DNA of 64,000 nt from Oscillospiraceae bacterium (GTDB lineage Bacteria; Bacillota; Clostridia; Oscillospirales; Oscillospiraceae). The stretch lies in contig JAFXXH010000058.1 of NCBI GenBank assembly GCA_017542425.1, positions 24,240 to 88,239 on the forward strand, in the 5' to 3' direction. Within the stretch, counting starts at the first letter, position 1. Each line of letters starts with the position of its first letter. The position numbers were made by a program, and so were the translations under genes. The notes beneath the pieces were generated by a model. The model was given only the letters and a program-made list of their open reading frames with translations. It was not told where the DNA came from and did not search any database. Below are positions 44,479 through 52,370 of this stretch, piece after piece.

Positions 44479-44526
44479 TGGTGCAAACGGGGAGGCTTGT
44501 TTTCCGATTTGCACCAGATCTTTTTT
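44479..44526 (+). terminator. Terminator after the SLH gene
   Basis: TGGTGCAAA and TTTGCACCA pair, extended by CGG/CCG inside, then GATCTTTTTT. Confidence 0.8.
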
Positions 44527-44545
44527 GTGAAACACGAAAAAATTC

Positions 44546-44575
44546 TTGACAAACTGCCAGCGTCTTCGATATAAT
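44546..44575 (+). promoter_or_regulatory. Consensus sigma-A promoter of the rpsF operon
   Basis: TTGACA (44546-44551) and TATAAT (44570-44575), both perfect, with an 18-base spacer. Confidence 0.92.
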
Positions 44576-44613
44576 ACCAGCGCTGCTTTGCAAAACAAGC
44601 GGCCAATTTCCTT

Positions 44614-44633
44614 GCCTGCGCTCCACCGCAGGC
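44614..44633 (+). promoter_or_regulatory. Leader hairpin before rpsF, possible S6:S18 autoregulatory site
   Basis: GCCTGCG and CGCAGGC pair around CTCCAC in the rpsF leader. Many bacteria have a leader element here that binds the S6:S18 pair; position and a CACCG stretch fit, but I could not confirm the consensus. Confidence 0.4.
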
Positions 44634-44659
44634 CATCAGTCCAGAAGGAGGTGCTGACA

Positions 44660-44956
44660 ATGGCAAAATCTGTGGAAAAGTATGAGCTGATGTATGTGCT
44701 CAACCCCAACCTGAACGAGGAGGAGACCGCTGCCATCGTCGAGAAGTTCAAGACGCTGATCGAGAGCAACGGGACCATCGACGAGCTGCAGGAGATGGGC
44801 AAGCGCAAGCTGGCCTATGAGATCAACTATCTCACCGAGGGCTACTATGTCCTGGTCAAGTTCACCAGCGATCCCAAGTTCCCCGCCGAGCTCGACCGTG
44901 TGCTGGGAATCACCGACGGCGTGATCCGCAGTCTCATCACGCTGCGGGCGGAATGA
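44660..44956 (+). CDS. rpsF: 30S ribosomal protein S6
   Basis: The 98-residue protein has the S6 pattern KYELMYVLNPNLNEEE, the strand KLAYEINYLTEGYYVLVKF and DRVLGITDGVIRSLI. S6 binds S18 on the 30S platform. AGAAGGAGGTG lies before the ATG. It is the first gene of the conserved rpsF-ssb-rpsR operon with a strong promoter upstream. Confidence 0.97.
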   Translation: MAKSVEKYELMYVLNPNLNEEETAAIVEKFKTLIESNGTIDELQEMGKRKLAYEINYLTEGYYVLVKFTSDPKFPAELDRVLGITDGVIRSLITLRAE

Positions 44957-44969
44957 GCGAGGGTCCCTC

Positions 44970-45584
44970 ATGCTGAATCACATCGTCATCATGGGTCGCC
45001 TGACCCGGGACCCCGAACTGCGCTACACCCAGAGCCAGTTCCCAGTGACCTCGTTCCGCGTGGCCGTGGACCGGGACTACGGCGGACGGGACGGCGGAGA
45101 GCGGCAGACGGACTTCATCGACTGCGTCGCCTGGCGCGGCACGGCGGAGTTCGTCAGCAAGTATTTCTCCAAGGGCAGCATGATCGTGGTGTCCGGCCGC
45201 CTGCAGATCCGGGATTGGACGGACAAGGAGAACAACCGCCGCACCAGCGCCGAGATCGTGGCCGACAACGTCTACTTCGGCGAGAGCAGGCGCAGGGACG
45301 GCGAAGGCTACCGGGGCGGCAATGACAATTTCCGCAGCAACGAAGGCTACCGGGGCGGCAACGACGGCGGCTATCGCGGCGGGAATGACAACCGCCGCAG
45401 CAATGACAGCTATCGCGGCAACAGCGGCAACGACAGCTTCCGGGGCGGCAACAGCGACGGCGGCTATCGCGGCGGCAGCGACAGCTACAGCGGCGGAAAC
45501 GACAGCTTCCGCAGCTTCGACGACAGCAGCGCCGGTTCCGGCTTCACCGAGCTCAGCGACACCGACGGCGAACTGCCGTTCTGA
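44970..45584 (+). CDS. ssb: Single-stranded DNA-binding protein
   Basis: The 204-residue protein has an N-terminal OB fold (about 1-105: NHIVIMGRLTRDPELRYTQ, FIDCVAWRGTAEFVSKYF, KGSMIVVSGRLQIRDWTD), a long low-complexity linker built from Gly-Gly-Asn-Asp and Tyr-Arg-Gly units, and the acidic tip DTDGELPF that recruits partner proteins. The linker (about 95 residues) is longer and more repetitive than in most SSBs. It lies between the two ribosomal genes, the standard arrangement. Confidence 0.97.
   Translation: MLNHIVIMGRLTRDPELRYTQSQFPVTSFRVAVDRDYGGRDGGERQTDFIDCVAWRGTAEFVSKYFSKGSMIVVSGRLQIRDWTDKENNRRTSAEIVADNVYFGESRRRDGEGYRGGNDNFRSNEGYRGGNDGGYRGGNDNRRSNDSYRGNSGNDSFRGGNSDGGYRGGSDSYSGGNDSFRSFDDSSAGSGFTELSDTDGELPF
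45304..45513 (+). repeat. Imperfect repeats encoding the SSB linker
   Basis: Degenerate 24-45-base units (GGCTACCGGGGCGGCAA and GGCTATCGCGGCGG variants) encode YRGGN-type repeats. They are coding, in frame, and likely to vary in number between strains. Confidence 0.75.
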
Positions 45585-45617
45585 GCGGAACACAATTCTT
45601 GAATGGAGGTATGAGCC

Positions 45618-45857
45618 TTGGCTTTTGATAAGAGCAACGGAAAGCCCCACAAGCGCAGAAAGGTTTGCCAGTTCTGCGTGGACAAGGCGACGTTCGTGGA
45701 CTACAAGGACGTGGCCCGTCTGGGCCGCTACACCAGCGAGCGCGGCAAGATCCTGCCCCGCCGCGCCACCGGCACCTGCGCCATGCATCAGCGCCAGGTC
45801 ACCGAGGCCATCAAGCGCGCCCGTCAGGTCGCCCTGATGCCCTACATCGTGGACTGA
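45618..45857 (+). CDS. rpsR: 30S ribosomal protein S18
   Basis: The 79-residue protein shows [31 protein letters not shown] and [18 protein letters not shown]. Cysteines in CQFC and a later Cys fit the zinc-binding form of S18. The start is a TTG at 45618, eight bases after GGAGGT (45605-45610); an ATG at 45611 is out of frame and would encode only five residues. It ends the rpsF-ssb-rpsR operon. Confidence 0.96.
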   Translation: MAFDKSNGKPHKRRKVCQFCVDKATFVDYKDVARLGRYTSERGKILPRRATGTCAMHQRQVTEAIKRARQVALMPYIVD

Positions 45858-45879
45858 AACCAAAAGTTTCGCAGCTCCA

Positions 45880-45913
45880 ACGCGCCGCAGCCCAATCCAA
45901 GGCTGCGGCGCGT
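45880..45913 (+). terminator. Terminator of the rpsF-ssb-rpsR operon
   Basis: A 13-base perfect stem (ACGCGCCGCAGCC with its complement), eight-base loop, then GTTTGCT, a modest U-run. Confidence 0.75.
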
Positions 45914-46020
45914 GTTTGCTCCGTGGACGCGCAAGGCTTTCCGCCGTCGCGGAGCGGTGTTTGCTCCACGCCGACAAATCCGGGCGCGCTGCCGCTGACG
46001 GATTCCGTCGAATTGCATGA

Positions 46021-46049
46021 TTGACAGCGGGGCAAGATTGATGTAAAGT
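46021..46049 (+). promoter_or_regulatory. Promoter for the potA leader or a small RNA
   Basis: TTGACA (46021-46026) and TAAAGT (46044-46049), 17-base spacer, with TG just before the -10. Confidence 0.7.
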
Positions 46050-46055
46050 AGATTT

Positions 46056-46414
46056 AATCTGTAATTGGAAGGGTTTTTCCGAAGCAGGAGACTTGACCGC
46101 CCCCCCACCGGGGCCGAGGCCATACGGACAGCCGGGTCAGATGCCGAACTGTGCTGCGGAACGCGGCAGGCAACAGCGCGTTGCCTTATTGATTGAGTTA
46201 AAAGCTCAGTTTCAAAGTTGGTTACTTTATAACCAGTGCCCGGCGGGGCATACGACTTGTGAAATGGTCAATAAGAGTCTGAAAAGGCATCTTTTGCTGC
46301 AAAAACTCTTGACAATCCACCGGAAACCCGGCACAGGCTGCGGCCTGGGGCGCGGGGGACAGGCAGCGTTCACAGGTGATATGCCGCATCACGGGCATAT
46401 CACCTGTTTTGTTT
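46056..46414 (+). ncRNA. Candidate structured leader or small RNA upstream of potABCD
   Basis: Downstream of the promoter the RNA would hold consecutive hairpins: GCTGCG/CGCGGC (46153-46167), AGGCAAC/GTTGCCT (46168-46186, followed by TATTGATT), TGGTTA/TAACCA (46219-46235), TGCCC/GGGCA (46237-46250), and the final 14-base stem ACAGGTGATATGCC with its complement (46372-46407) plus TTTGTTT. This could be a leader with an attenuator, or a small RNA of about 140 bases ending near 46195. It does not match any riboswitch I know. No alignment was possible. Confidence 0.4.
46372..46414 (+). terminator. Terminator or attenuator 33 bases before potA
   Basis: Perfect 14-base stem (46372-46385 with 46394-46407) and TTTGTTTG. 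Because it lies between the only good promoter and potA, read-through control is plausible. Confidence 0.75.
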
Positions 46415-46447
46415 GCGCCCGTCGGGCGCGGAGGCGGAGAGGGCAGC

Positions 46448-47575
46448 ATGAAAAAAATCATCGAACTGAAACACATCAGCAAGAGCTACGACGGGGAGAC
46501 GGTGCTGGACAGCATCGACCTGGACATCTACGACAACGAGTTCCTGACCCTGCTGGGCCCCAGCGGCTGCGGCAAGACCACGACGCTGCGGATCATCGGC
46601 GGCTTTGAGCACCCGGACGCGGGCGACGTGGTCTTTATGGGCGAGCGCATCAACGACGTGCCGCCCCACAAGCGCAACGTCAACACCGTGTTCCAGAAAT
46701 ACGCCCTGTTCCCCCATCTGAACGTCTTTGAAAACGTGGCCTTCCCCCTGCGGGAGCGCCGGGTCCCCAAGGCGGAGATCGAGGAAAAGGTCCACGAGAT
46801 GCTCCAGCTGGTGATGCTCTCCGGTTTTGCCCACCGTCGGGTCACCAGCCTCTCCGGCGGCCAGCAGCAGCGGGTGGCCATTGCCCGGGCTCTCATCAAC
46901 CGGCCCAAGGTGCTGCTGCTGGACGAACCTCTGGGGGCCCTGGATCTGAAACTGCGCAAGGATATGCAGCAGGAGCTGAAAAAGATCCAGAAGGCCACCG
47001 GCATCACCTTCATCTTCGTCACCCACGACCAGGAGGAGGCCCTCACCATGTCGGACACCATCGTGGTCATGAGCGAGGGCCGCATCCAGCAGATCGGCAC
47101 CCCGGTGGACATCTACAACGAGCCGAAAAACGCCTTCGTGGCGGACTTCATCGGCGAGAGCAACATCCTGGACGGCGTGATGCTGGACGACCTGAAAGTC
47201 CGCTTCTCCGGCCACACCTTCCGCTGCGTGGACAAGGGCTTTGCCCCGAAAGAGCCGGTGGACGTGGTGGTGCGCCCGGAGGACGTGGACATCGTGCCCG
47301 TGGAGCGGGGGATGCTCTGCGGCGTGGTCACCAGCGTCACCTTTATGGGCGTCCACTATGAGGTCATCGTGGACATCGGCGGCTTCAAGTGGATGATCCA
47401 GACCACGGACTTCGTGGACGTGGACGAGCGCATCGGCCTGTCCATCGACCCGGACGCCATTCACATTATGAAAAAGAGCGAGTATTCCGGGCTGTACGGC
47501 GACTATTCCTCCTTCTCCAACGAGCTGGATGAGCTGAGTCAGCCGGACGGGGAGGAAAGCGAGGCGGACGCATGA
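46448..47575 (+). CDS. potA: Spermidine/putrescine ABC transporter, ATP-binding protein
   Basis: The 375-residue ATPase drives polyamine import. Walker A is GPSGCGKTT, the signature [15 protein letters not shown] and Walker [13 protein letters not shown], followed by [14 protein letters not shown]. The C-terminal third is the TOBE regulatory domain of the MOI (CUT1/Pot) subclass. The ATG at 46448 is followed by the standard [13 protein letters not shown] strand. Its stop overlaps potB. Confidence 0.95.
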   Translation: MKKIIELKHISKSYDGETVLDSIDLDIYDNEFLTLLGPSGCGKTTTLRIIGGFEHPDAGDVVFMGERINDVPPHKRNVNTVFQKYALFPHLNVFENVAFPLRERRVPKAEIEEKVHEMLQLVMLSGFAHRRVTSLSGGQQQRVAIARALINRPKVLLLDEPLGALDLKLRKDMQQELKKIQKATGITFIFVTHDQEEALTMSDTIVVMSEGRIQQIGTPVDIYNEPKNAFVADFIGESNILDGVMLDDLKVRFSGHTFRCVDKGFAPKEPVDVVVRPEDVDIVPVERGMLCGVVTSVTFMGVHYEVIVDIGGFKWMIQTTDFVDVDERIGLSIDPDAIHIMKKSEYSGLYGDYSSFSNELDELSQPDGEESEADA

Positions 47576-48432
47576 CGAAAACGCGGAAGCTGGGCGGTGT
47601 GGTGCTGGCCCCCTACAGCCTGTGGGCCCTGCTGTTCATCCTGGTGCCCCTGGTCTTCGTGGCCTACTACGCCTTTACGGACAACGCCTTTGCCTTCACC
47701 TTTGACAACATCGCCCGCTTCTTCACCGCCACCAGCACGGTGGAGGGGGCGGAGGTCCGCACCTATCTGGTGATCTTCCTGCGCAGCCTGAAGCTGGCTG
47801 TGATCTCCACGGTGATCTGCCTGCTGCTGGGCTACCCCCTGGCCTACTTCATGGCCCGGGCCAGCGCCAGGGGACAGAAAATCATGATGACCCTGATCAT
47901 GATCCCCATGTGGATGAACTTCCTGATCCGCACCTACGCCTGGATGACCATCCTCCAGGACACCGGCATCCTGAACAGTGCCCTGAGCGGCCTGGGCCTG
48001 GGCCGGGTCCACATCATCGGCACGGAGGGGGCCGTGGTCATCGGCATGGTCTACGACTATCTGCCCTACATGGTCCTGCCCATCTACTCCATCATGGCCA
48101 AGATGGACGTGCGATTGCTGGAGGCGGCCCGGGACCTGGGCTGCAACGGCCTGTCCGTGCTGCGCCGGGTCATCCTGCCCCTGAGTCTGCCCGGCGTCCT
48201 CAGCGGGGTGACCATGGTGCTCATCCCCTCGGTCAGCACCTTCTACATCTCCCAGAAGCTGGGCAACGGCAAGTTCTTCCTGATCGGCGACGCCATCGAG
48301 GGCCAGTTCGTGGCCAACAACCTGCACTTTGCCGCCGCCATGGCCTTCATTCTGATGGTGATTTTGCTGGTGGCCATGGCGCTGATGAAGCGCTTCACCA
48401 ACAACCGGGTCTACGGAGGTGCCGAGCTATGA
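47572..48432 (+). CDS. potB: Spermidine/putrescine ABC transporter, permease
   Basis: The 286-residue membrane protein has six hydrophobic segments and the EAA loop [23 protein letters not shown] that docks on Pot[12 protein letters not shown] and [12 protein letters not shown] are typical of PotB. It overlaps potA and potC by four bases each, so the three are translated as one block. Confidence 0.94.
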   Translation: MTKTRKLGGVVLAPYSLWALLFILVPLVFVAYYAFTDNAFAFTFDNIARFFTATSTVEGAEVRTYLVIFLRSLKLAVISTVICLLLGYPLAYFMARASARGQKIMMTLIMIPMWMNFLIRTYAWMTILQDTGILNSALSGLGLGRVHIIGTEGAVVIGMVYDYLPYMVLPIYSIMAKMDVRLLEAARDLGCNGLSVLRRVILPLSLPGVLSGVTMVLIPSVSTFYISQKLGNGKFFLIGDAIEGQFVANNLHFAAAMAFILMVILLVAMALMKRFTNNRVYGGAEL

Positions 48433-49220
48433 AAACCGCTTCCAAGGTCTATACGGCGCTGATCTTCGTCTTCCTCTTCGCGCCCATCGCCATTCTGCTG
48501 GTCTTCTCCTTCAACGAGGCCAAGAGCCTGTCCGTCTTCTCCGGCTTTTCCCTCAAGTGGTACAACGAACTGTTCCACGACGACACCACGCTCCAGAGCG
48601 TCCGCAACACCCTGGTGCTGGCCGTGGCCGCCATGGTGATCTCCACCGTCATGGGCACCGCCGCCTCCGTGGGCATTTTGCGGCTGCGCTCCCGCTGGCT
48701 GCGCGCCGCCCTGAACACCGCCACCGACATCCCCATGACCAACCCGGACATCATCACCGGCATTTCCCTGATGCTGATGTTCGTCTTCGCCGGGCGGCTT
48801 CTGGGCCTGGCCAACTCCCTGAGCTTCTGGACCATGCTCATCGCCCACGTCACCTTCTGCCTGCCCTACGTCATCTTGCAGGTCCTCCCCCGGCTGCGGC
48901 AGATGGACCCCAGCTTGCCGGAGGCGGCCATGGACCTGGGCTGCACGCCCCTGCGGGCCTTCTTCAAAGTGACGGTGCCGGAGATCCTGCCCGGCGTCCT
49001 CACCGGGGCCATCATGGCCTTCACCATGAGCCTGGACGACTTCGTCATCAGCTATTTCACCGCCGGCGCGGGCTTCCAGACCCTGCCCATTCGCATCTAC
49101 AGCATGACGAAAAAGACCGTCACCCCCAAGATGTACGCCCTGGCCACCCTGATCTTCTTCGTGATCCTGGCCCTGCTGCTGATTTCCAACCTGACGGACA
49201 GGGACGAGAAGAAGAAATGA
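48429..49220 (+). CDS. potC: Spermidine/putrescine ABC transporter, permease
   Basis: The 263-residue second permease has six hydrophobic segments and an EAA loop LPEAAMDLGCTPLRAFFKVT with VPEILPGVLTGAIMAFTMSLDDFVIS, a PotC hallmark. The ATG at 48429 overlaps the potB stop. The last codons run into a repeat-like element that separates it from potD. Confidence 0.94.
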   Translation: MKTASKVYTALIFVFLFAPIAILLVFSFNEAKSLSVFSGFSLKWYNELFHDDTTLQSVRNTLVLAVAAMVISTVMGTAASVGILRLRSRWLRAALNTATDIPMTNPDIITGISLMLMFVFAGRLLGLANSLSFWTMLIAHVTFCLPYVILQVLPRLRQMDPSLPEAAMDLGCTPLRAFFKVTVPEILPGVLTGAIMAFTMSLDDFVISYFTAGAGFQTLPIRIYSMTKKTVTPKMYALATLIFFVILALLLISNLTDRDEKKK

Positions 49221-49317
49221 AGAATGAAGGAATGAAGAAATTGTGGGATCGGCTTCGCCGATATAATTAAAATATGTCGCGGAGCGACACCACTATTTTT
49301 CATTCTTCAGTTTTCAG
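49214..49317. repeat. MITE-like intergenic element between potC and potD
   Basis: The left end has GAATGAAG-type units (49218-49240) and the right end the inverted TTTTTCATTCTTCAG (49296-49312). Two small hairpins lie between (ATCGGCTTCGCCGAT and GTCGCGGAGCGAC). From memory, elements of this look are common in related genomes. It lies inside an operon, so potD may be transcribed through it. Confidence 0.6.
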
Positions 49318-49343
49318 TAAATACTAAGAAAGGATTTCGCGCT

Positions 49344-50471
49344 ATGAAAAAAACCATCTCCCTTCTCCTGGCCTGCCTGCTGACCGCCGCCCTGCTGGTC
49401 GGCTGCGGCGGCCCCAACGAACCCGGCAGCGACGGGGCCACCCTGACCCTGAACGTCTACAACTGGGGCGAGTATATCTCCGACGGCACCGAGGGCAGCT
49501 ACGACACGGTGAAGGAGTTCGTCGCCTGGTATCAGGAGACCTACGGCCAGAAGGTCCGGGTCAACTACGACACCTACGACAGCAACGAGAACATGTACGC
49601 CAAGCTGTCCTCCGGCGCGGTCAGCTATGACGTAATCTTCCCCAGCGACTACATGATCGCCCGGATGCGGGAGGAAGGGATGCTGCTCCCCCTGAACTTC
49701 GACAACATCCCCAACTATGCCCACATCGACGAGACCTTCCGGGGCCTCTACTATGACCCGGACGACCAGTATTCCGTGCCCTACACCTACGGCGTGGTGG
49801 GCGTGATCTGGAACGCCAACGAGGTGGACGAGGCCGACGCCCAGGGCTGGGACCTGCTGTGGAACCCCAAGTATTCCGGCCGCATCGTCCAGTTCAACAA
49901 CTCCCGGGACGCCTTCGGCACCGCCATGTACAAGCTGGGCCTGGACGTGAACAGTGAGGACAAGGCCGACTGGAACGCCGCGTTCCAGGAGCTGAAGGCC
50001 CAGCGCCCGCTGGTCTACAGCTACGTCATGGATGAGATCTACGACATCATGGAGTCCGGCGAGGCCGCCGTGGGCGCCTACTACGCCGGGGACTACTTCA
50101 CGATGCTGGACGCTCAGGCCCCCACCGTGGACCTGCGCTTCTACTACCCCGAGGCCACCAACTACTACATCGACGCCATGTGCATCCCCTCCTGCTGCCA
50201 GAACAAGGAGCTGGCCGAGCGCTTCATCAACTTCCTGCTGGGCCGGGACGCCGCCGTGGCCAACGCGGAGGCCACCTGGTACGCCTCCCCCAATACGCTG
50301 GTCTACACCGATGCGGAATACATCGAAGAGATGGGCGAAGAGGCCATGGAGATCCTCTACCCCGAGATCGGCGACTTCGCAGAGCGCTACAACGCCCTGG
50401 CCTTCCGCAACCTCCCCACGGAGATGCTGGACTATATCAACAGCCTCTGGGAGGGCATCAAGTTCAACTGA
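49344..50471 (+). CDS. potD: Spermidine/putrescine-binding lipoprotein
   Basis: The 375-residue extracellular substrate-binding protein has a lipoprotein signal (LLVGCGG, cysteine at residue 21), then LNVYNWGEYISDG, the typical PotD opening of the mature chain, and SGAVSYDVIFPSDYMI. Later parts (VPYTYGVVGVIWN, LWNPKYSGRIVQFNNSRDAFG) fit PotD. It would be anchored to the outer face of the membrane and hand polyamines to PotBC. AAGGA precedes the ATG. Confidence 0.95.
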   Translation: MKKTISLLLACLLTAALLVGCGGPNEPGSDGATLTLNVYNWGEYISDGTEGSYDTVKEFVAWYQETYGQKVRVNYDTYDSNENMYAKLSSGAVSYDVIFPSDYMIARMREEGMLLPLNFDNIPNYAHIDETFRGLYYDPDDQYSVPYTYGVVGVIWNANEVDEADAQGWDLLWNPKYSGRIVQFNNSRDAFGTAMYKLGLDVNSEDKADWNAAFQELKAQRPLVYSYVMDEIYDIMESGEAAVGAYYAGDYFTMLDAQAPTVDLRFYYPEATNYYIDAMCIPSCCQNKELAERFINFLLGRDAAVANAEATWYASPNTLVYTDAEYIEEMGEEAMEILYPEIGDFAERYNALAFRNLPTEMLDYINSLWEGIKFN

Positions 50472-50483
50472 GCCATACGAAAC

Positions 50484-50521
50484 AAGAACGCTTCCGGGCG
50501 ACATGGCCCGGAAGCGTTCTT
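50484..50521 (+). terminator. Terminator of potABCD
   Basis: A 16-base perfect stem (AAGAACGCTTCCGGGC with its complement), six-base loop, then TTTTGT. Confidence 0.9.
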
Positions 50522-50557
50522 TTGTCGGCTGTGTCCACGCGGCGTTGGAACCGCCGC

Positions 50558-50725
50558 TTATGCCGTTTTGGTTTCGCTCAGGAGCTTGACTTCCTCCAGG
50601 GGAAGCGCTGTGATCTCTGCGATTTCCTCCAGTGCGTATCTGCCCGAATGCAGCATACGGAGCGCAACATCCTTTAAACCCTCTCGAAGCACTTGATTTC
50701 TCATTTCCTCCATGGCTCTGCACAT
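50558..50725 (-). CDS. Small protein resembling the C-terminal tail of Rpn/PD-(D/E)XK transposase-like proteins
   Basis: The 55-residue protein (MCRAMEEMRNQVLREGLKD, then MLHSGRYALEEIAEITALP) matches the C-terminal helices of Rpn-family recombination-promoting nucleases, but the nuclease domain is absent. It still has a good ribosome site (GAGGAGGGGG, eight-base spacing) and a promoter (50770-50798), so it may be expressed. It could be a remnant of a decayed gene or a functional short form; some Rpn genes are known to yield separate C-terminal proteins. The ATG at 50725 is preferred to one at 50767. Confidence 0.6.
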   Translation of the reverse strand: MCRAMEEMRNQVLREGLKDVALRMLHSGRYALEEIAEITALPLEEVKLLSETKTA

Positions 50726-50769
50726 GATCGCAACCCCCTCCTCACTTTCTTTTGGATTCCTTTGCATTC

Positions 50770-50798
50770 AGTCTATCAAAATCATTCGCTTCTTGCAA
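50770..50798 (-). promoter_or_regulatory. Promoter of the small Rpn-tail gene
   Basis: Minus strand TTGCAA (50793-50798) and TAGACT (50770-50775), 17-base spacer. Confidence 0.6.
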
Positions 50799-50842
50799 GG
50801 GGAGAAAGCCTGCTGATACGGAAATGCACTTTCATCAAAAGA

Positions 50843-50885
50843 AAGCGCGGCTTTCCCGCTGTCTCTCAGCCGGAAAGCCGCGCTT
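50843..50885 (-). terminator. Terminator after the thioredoxin reductase-like gene
   Basis: Arms AAGCGCGGCTTTCC and GGAAAGCCGCGCTT (14 pairs) with T-rich sequence on both sides, so it could work in both directions. Confidence 0.85.
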
Positions 50886-50901
50886 CTTTTTTATCATGCG
50901 C

Positions 50902-51720
50902 TCACTGCTTCTTCGCCAGCACCGCCACATATTTCGCGGCGCTCTGGCCCGCGATCAGGCCGTCGCCCACGGCGTTGGCGATCTGGAGCGGCAGGCCGGT
51001 GCAGTCCCCCGCCGCGAAGACGCCGGGCAGGTTCGTGGCCATGTTCCGGTCCACCTGCACATAGCCGTTTTCCACCGCGATGCCGGGGAACATGTCCGTG
51101 GGGGCAATGGCCGGGCGCAGCAGGAAGACGCAGTCGGCCTCCGCCTCCTGGCCGTCGCAGATCACGCGCTCGGCCTTGTCGCCGCCCTGGATCTCGCACT
51201 TCTTTGGCCGGTCAAAATAGCGGACCGTGCAGCCGATGGAGCTCAGGAACTCCGCCTCCTTCTTCGCGCTGTCGCTGTAGCCCACCACGGCCACGCTGCG
51301 GCCCCGATAGAGCATCCCGTCGCAGGTGGCGCAGTAGCTGACGCCCTTGCCCAGAAACTCCGCCTCCCCCGGGAACTTTTTCGCCCTGGTCACGCCGCCG
51401 GCCAGGACGATGGCCTTTGCGCTCTCCACGTCGCTGCCGATGCTGACGAACCAGTCGTCCCCCATGGCCAGGGCGTTGAGGACGCGCCCGACGCGCACTT
51501 CCGCCCCGGCCTGCTCCGCGTGGGCACGAAAGCGCTCCAGCAGCTCCGCGCCGCTCAGGCCGGGGAGACCCAGGTAGTTGTCCACCAGCTCCGCTTTCCA
51601 CAGCGGGCTTTCCTCCATCGGGTTGGAGACCACCAGCACGCTCCGTCCTCTGGCGCGCACATTCACCGCCGCCGACAGGCCCGCCGGGCCGCCTCCGATG
51701 ACGATCACATCATATGCCAT
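50902..51720 (-). CDS. Thioredoxin reductase-like flavoprotein lacking a normal NADPH site
   Basis: The 272-residue protein has the FAD motif VIVIGGGPAGLSAAV, the redox pair CATC (Cys130, Cys133) and the C-terminal FAD motif GVFAAGDCTGLPLQIANAVGDG. It is about 35 residues shorter than standard TrxB. In place of the GGGDSA and HRR motifs that bind NADPH there is VAVVGYSDSAKKEAEF and YFDRPKK. This is the pattern of ferredoxin-dependent (FFTR) or deeply rooted thioredoxin reductases in clostridia. AGGAGG-like GGAGGAAC precedes the ATG. It is the last gene of a degV-carbonic anhydrase-reductase operon. No thioredoxin gene is adjacent. Confidence 0.85.
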   Translation of the reverse strand: MAYDVIVIGGGPAGLSAAVNVRARGRSVLVVSNPMEESPLWKAELVDNYLGLPGLSGAELLERFRAHAEQAGAEVRVGRVLNALAMGDDWFVSIGSDVESAKAIVLAGGVTRAKKFPGEAEFLGKGVSYCATCDGMLYRGRSVAVVGYSDSAKKEAEFLSSIGCTVRYFDRPKKCEIQGGDKAERVICDGQEAEADCVFLLRPAIAPTDMFPGIAVENGYVQVDRNMATNLPGVFAAGDCTGLPLQIANAVGDGLIAGQSAAKYVAVLAKKQ

Positions 51721-51808
51721 TTGTTTGTTCCTCCGATCTCAGATGATCTTGGCGGGAACCGCGCTTCCCGCCCGGTATGCTCCCGTTCTCTGCCGGGGAC
51801 GCGCCGGT

Positions 51809-52360
51809 TCACACTTCGTCCGCGTCCTCCAGCCAGTCCAGCGCCCCGCTGGCGATGTCATAGATTGCGCCGCGCACCGCCGGGCCGTGCTCCCCCAGCT
51901 TGCGGCGCAGCAGCTCCACCGTATGGCGGACGTTGCGGCGCTCGGCCCGGGCCGGGTCCCGCTCCCCGCCGATGGCGGCGTGGATGGCATCGGTGATGCT
52001 GCGGACCGCCCCGTGGCCGTCCCCGGCCAGGGCCGCCTCCACCGCGCCGCAGCCCCGGTGGCCCAGCACCAGCACCAGGTCGCAGCCCAGATGCTCCACC
52101 GCGTATTCCACGCTGCCCAGCTGCTGGGGGCCCAGCACGTTGCCCGCCACCCGGACGACGAACAGTTCCCCGATGCCGGCGGAGAAGATGCGCTCCGGGA
52201 TGGCCCGGGAGTCCGAGCAGCTCAGCACCACCGTATGGGGCCGCTGGCCTTCCTCCGCCGTCTTTCTGCGCACTTCGGCGGACACGTCCCCGGCCTCGCC
52301 GCCCTCCAGATAGCTGCGGTGTCCCCGGTTCAGGCGCTCGATGAGCTTCCAATGCTTCAT
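51809..52360 (-). CDS. Beta-class carbonic anhydrase
   Basis: The 183-residue zinc enzyme hydrates CO2. The ligands are Cys48 in LSCSDSR (with Asp50 and Arg52), His101 and Cys104 in GHRGCGAV. The short C-terminus and overall length fit the bacterial beta-class. It lies between degV and the reductase-like gene on the same strand, ten bases after degV. In a heterotroph it would provide bicarbonate for carboxylases. Confidence 0.95.
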   Translation of the reverse strand: MKHWKLIERLNRGHRSYLEGGEAGDVSAEVRRKTAEEGQRPHTVVLSCSDSRAIPERIFSAGIGELFVVRVAGNVLGPQQLGSVEYAVEHLGCDLVLVLGHRGCGAVEAALAGDGHGAVRSITDAIHAAIGGERDPARAERRNVRHTVELLRRKLGEHGPAVRGAIYDIASGALDWLEDADEV

Positions 52361-52370
52361 GCCCCCGCCC

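Larger units (their letters stand above)
45858..46447. other. Long intergenic region between rpsR and potA
   Basis: 590 bases without a credible protein gene. It contains the rpsR terminator, an 11-base direct repeat GTGTTTGCTCC (45912-45922 and 45957-45967), a promoter at 46021-46049, a run of stable hairpins from 46150 to 46250, a TTGACA at 46309 with no good -10, and a strong hairpin with U-run at 46372-46414. Confidence 0.65.

Noticed and set aside
45304..45513. Repeated units resembling a CRISPR-like array
   Set aside because: Units vary in length, are in frame, and encode the glycine-rich SSB linker; no constant repeat with unique spacers.
46309..46340. TTGACA at 46309 as the main potA promoter
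   Set aside because: The matching -10 position (GCACAG) is poor and a terminator hairpin follows before potA.
46093..46608. Forward frame through the potA leader into potA
   Set aside because: Out of frame with potA, no ribosome site, crosses stable hairpins; better explained as leader RNA.
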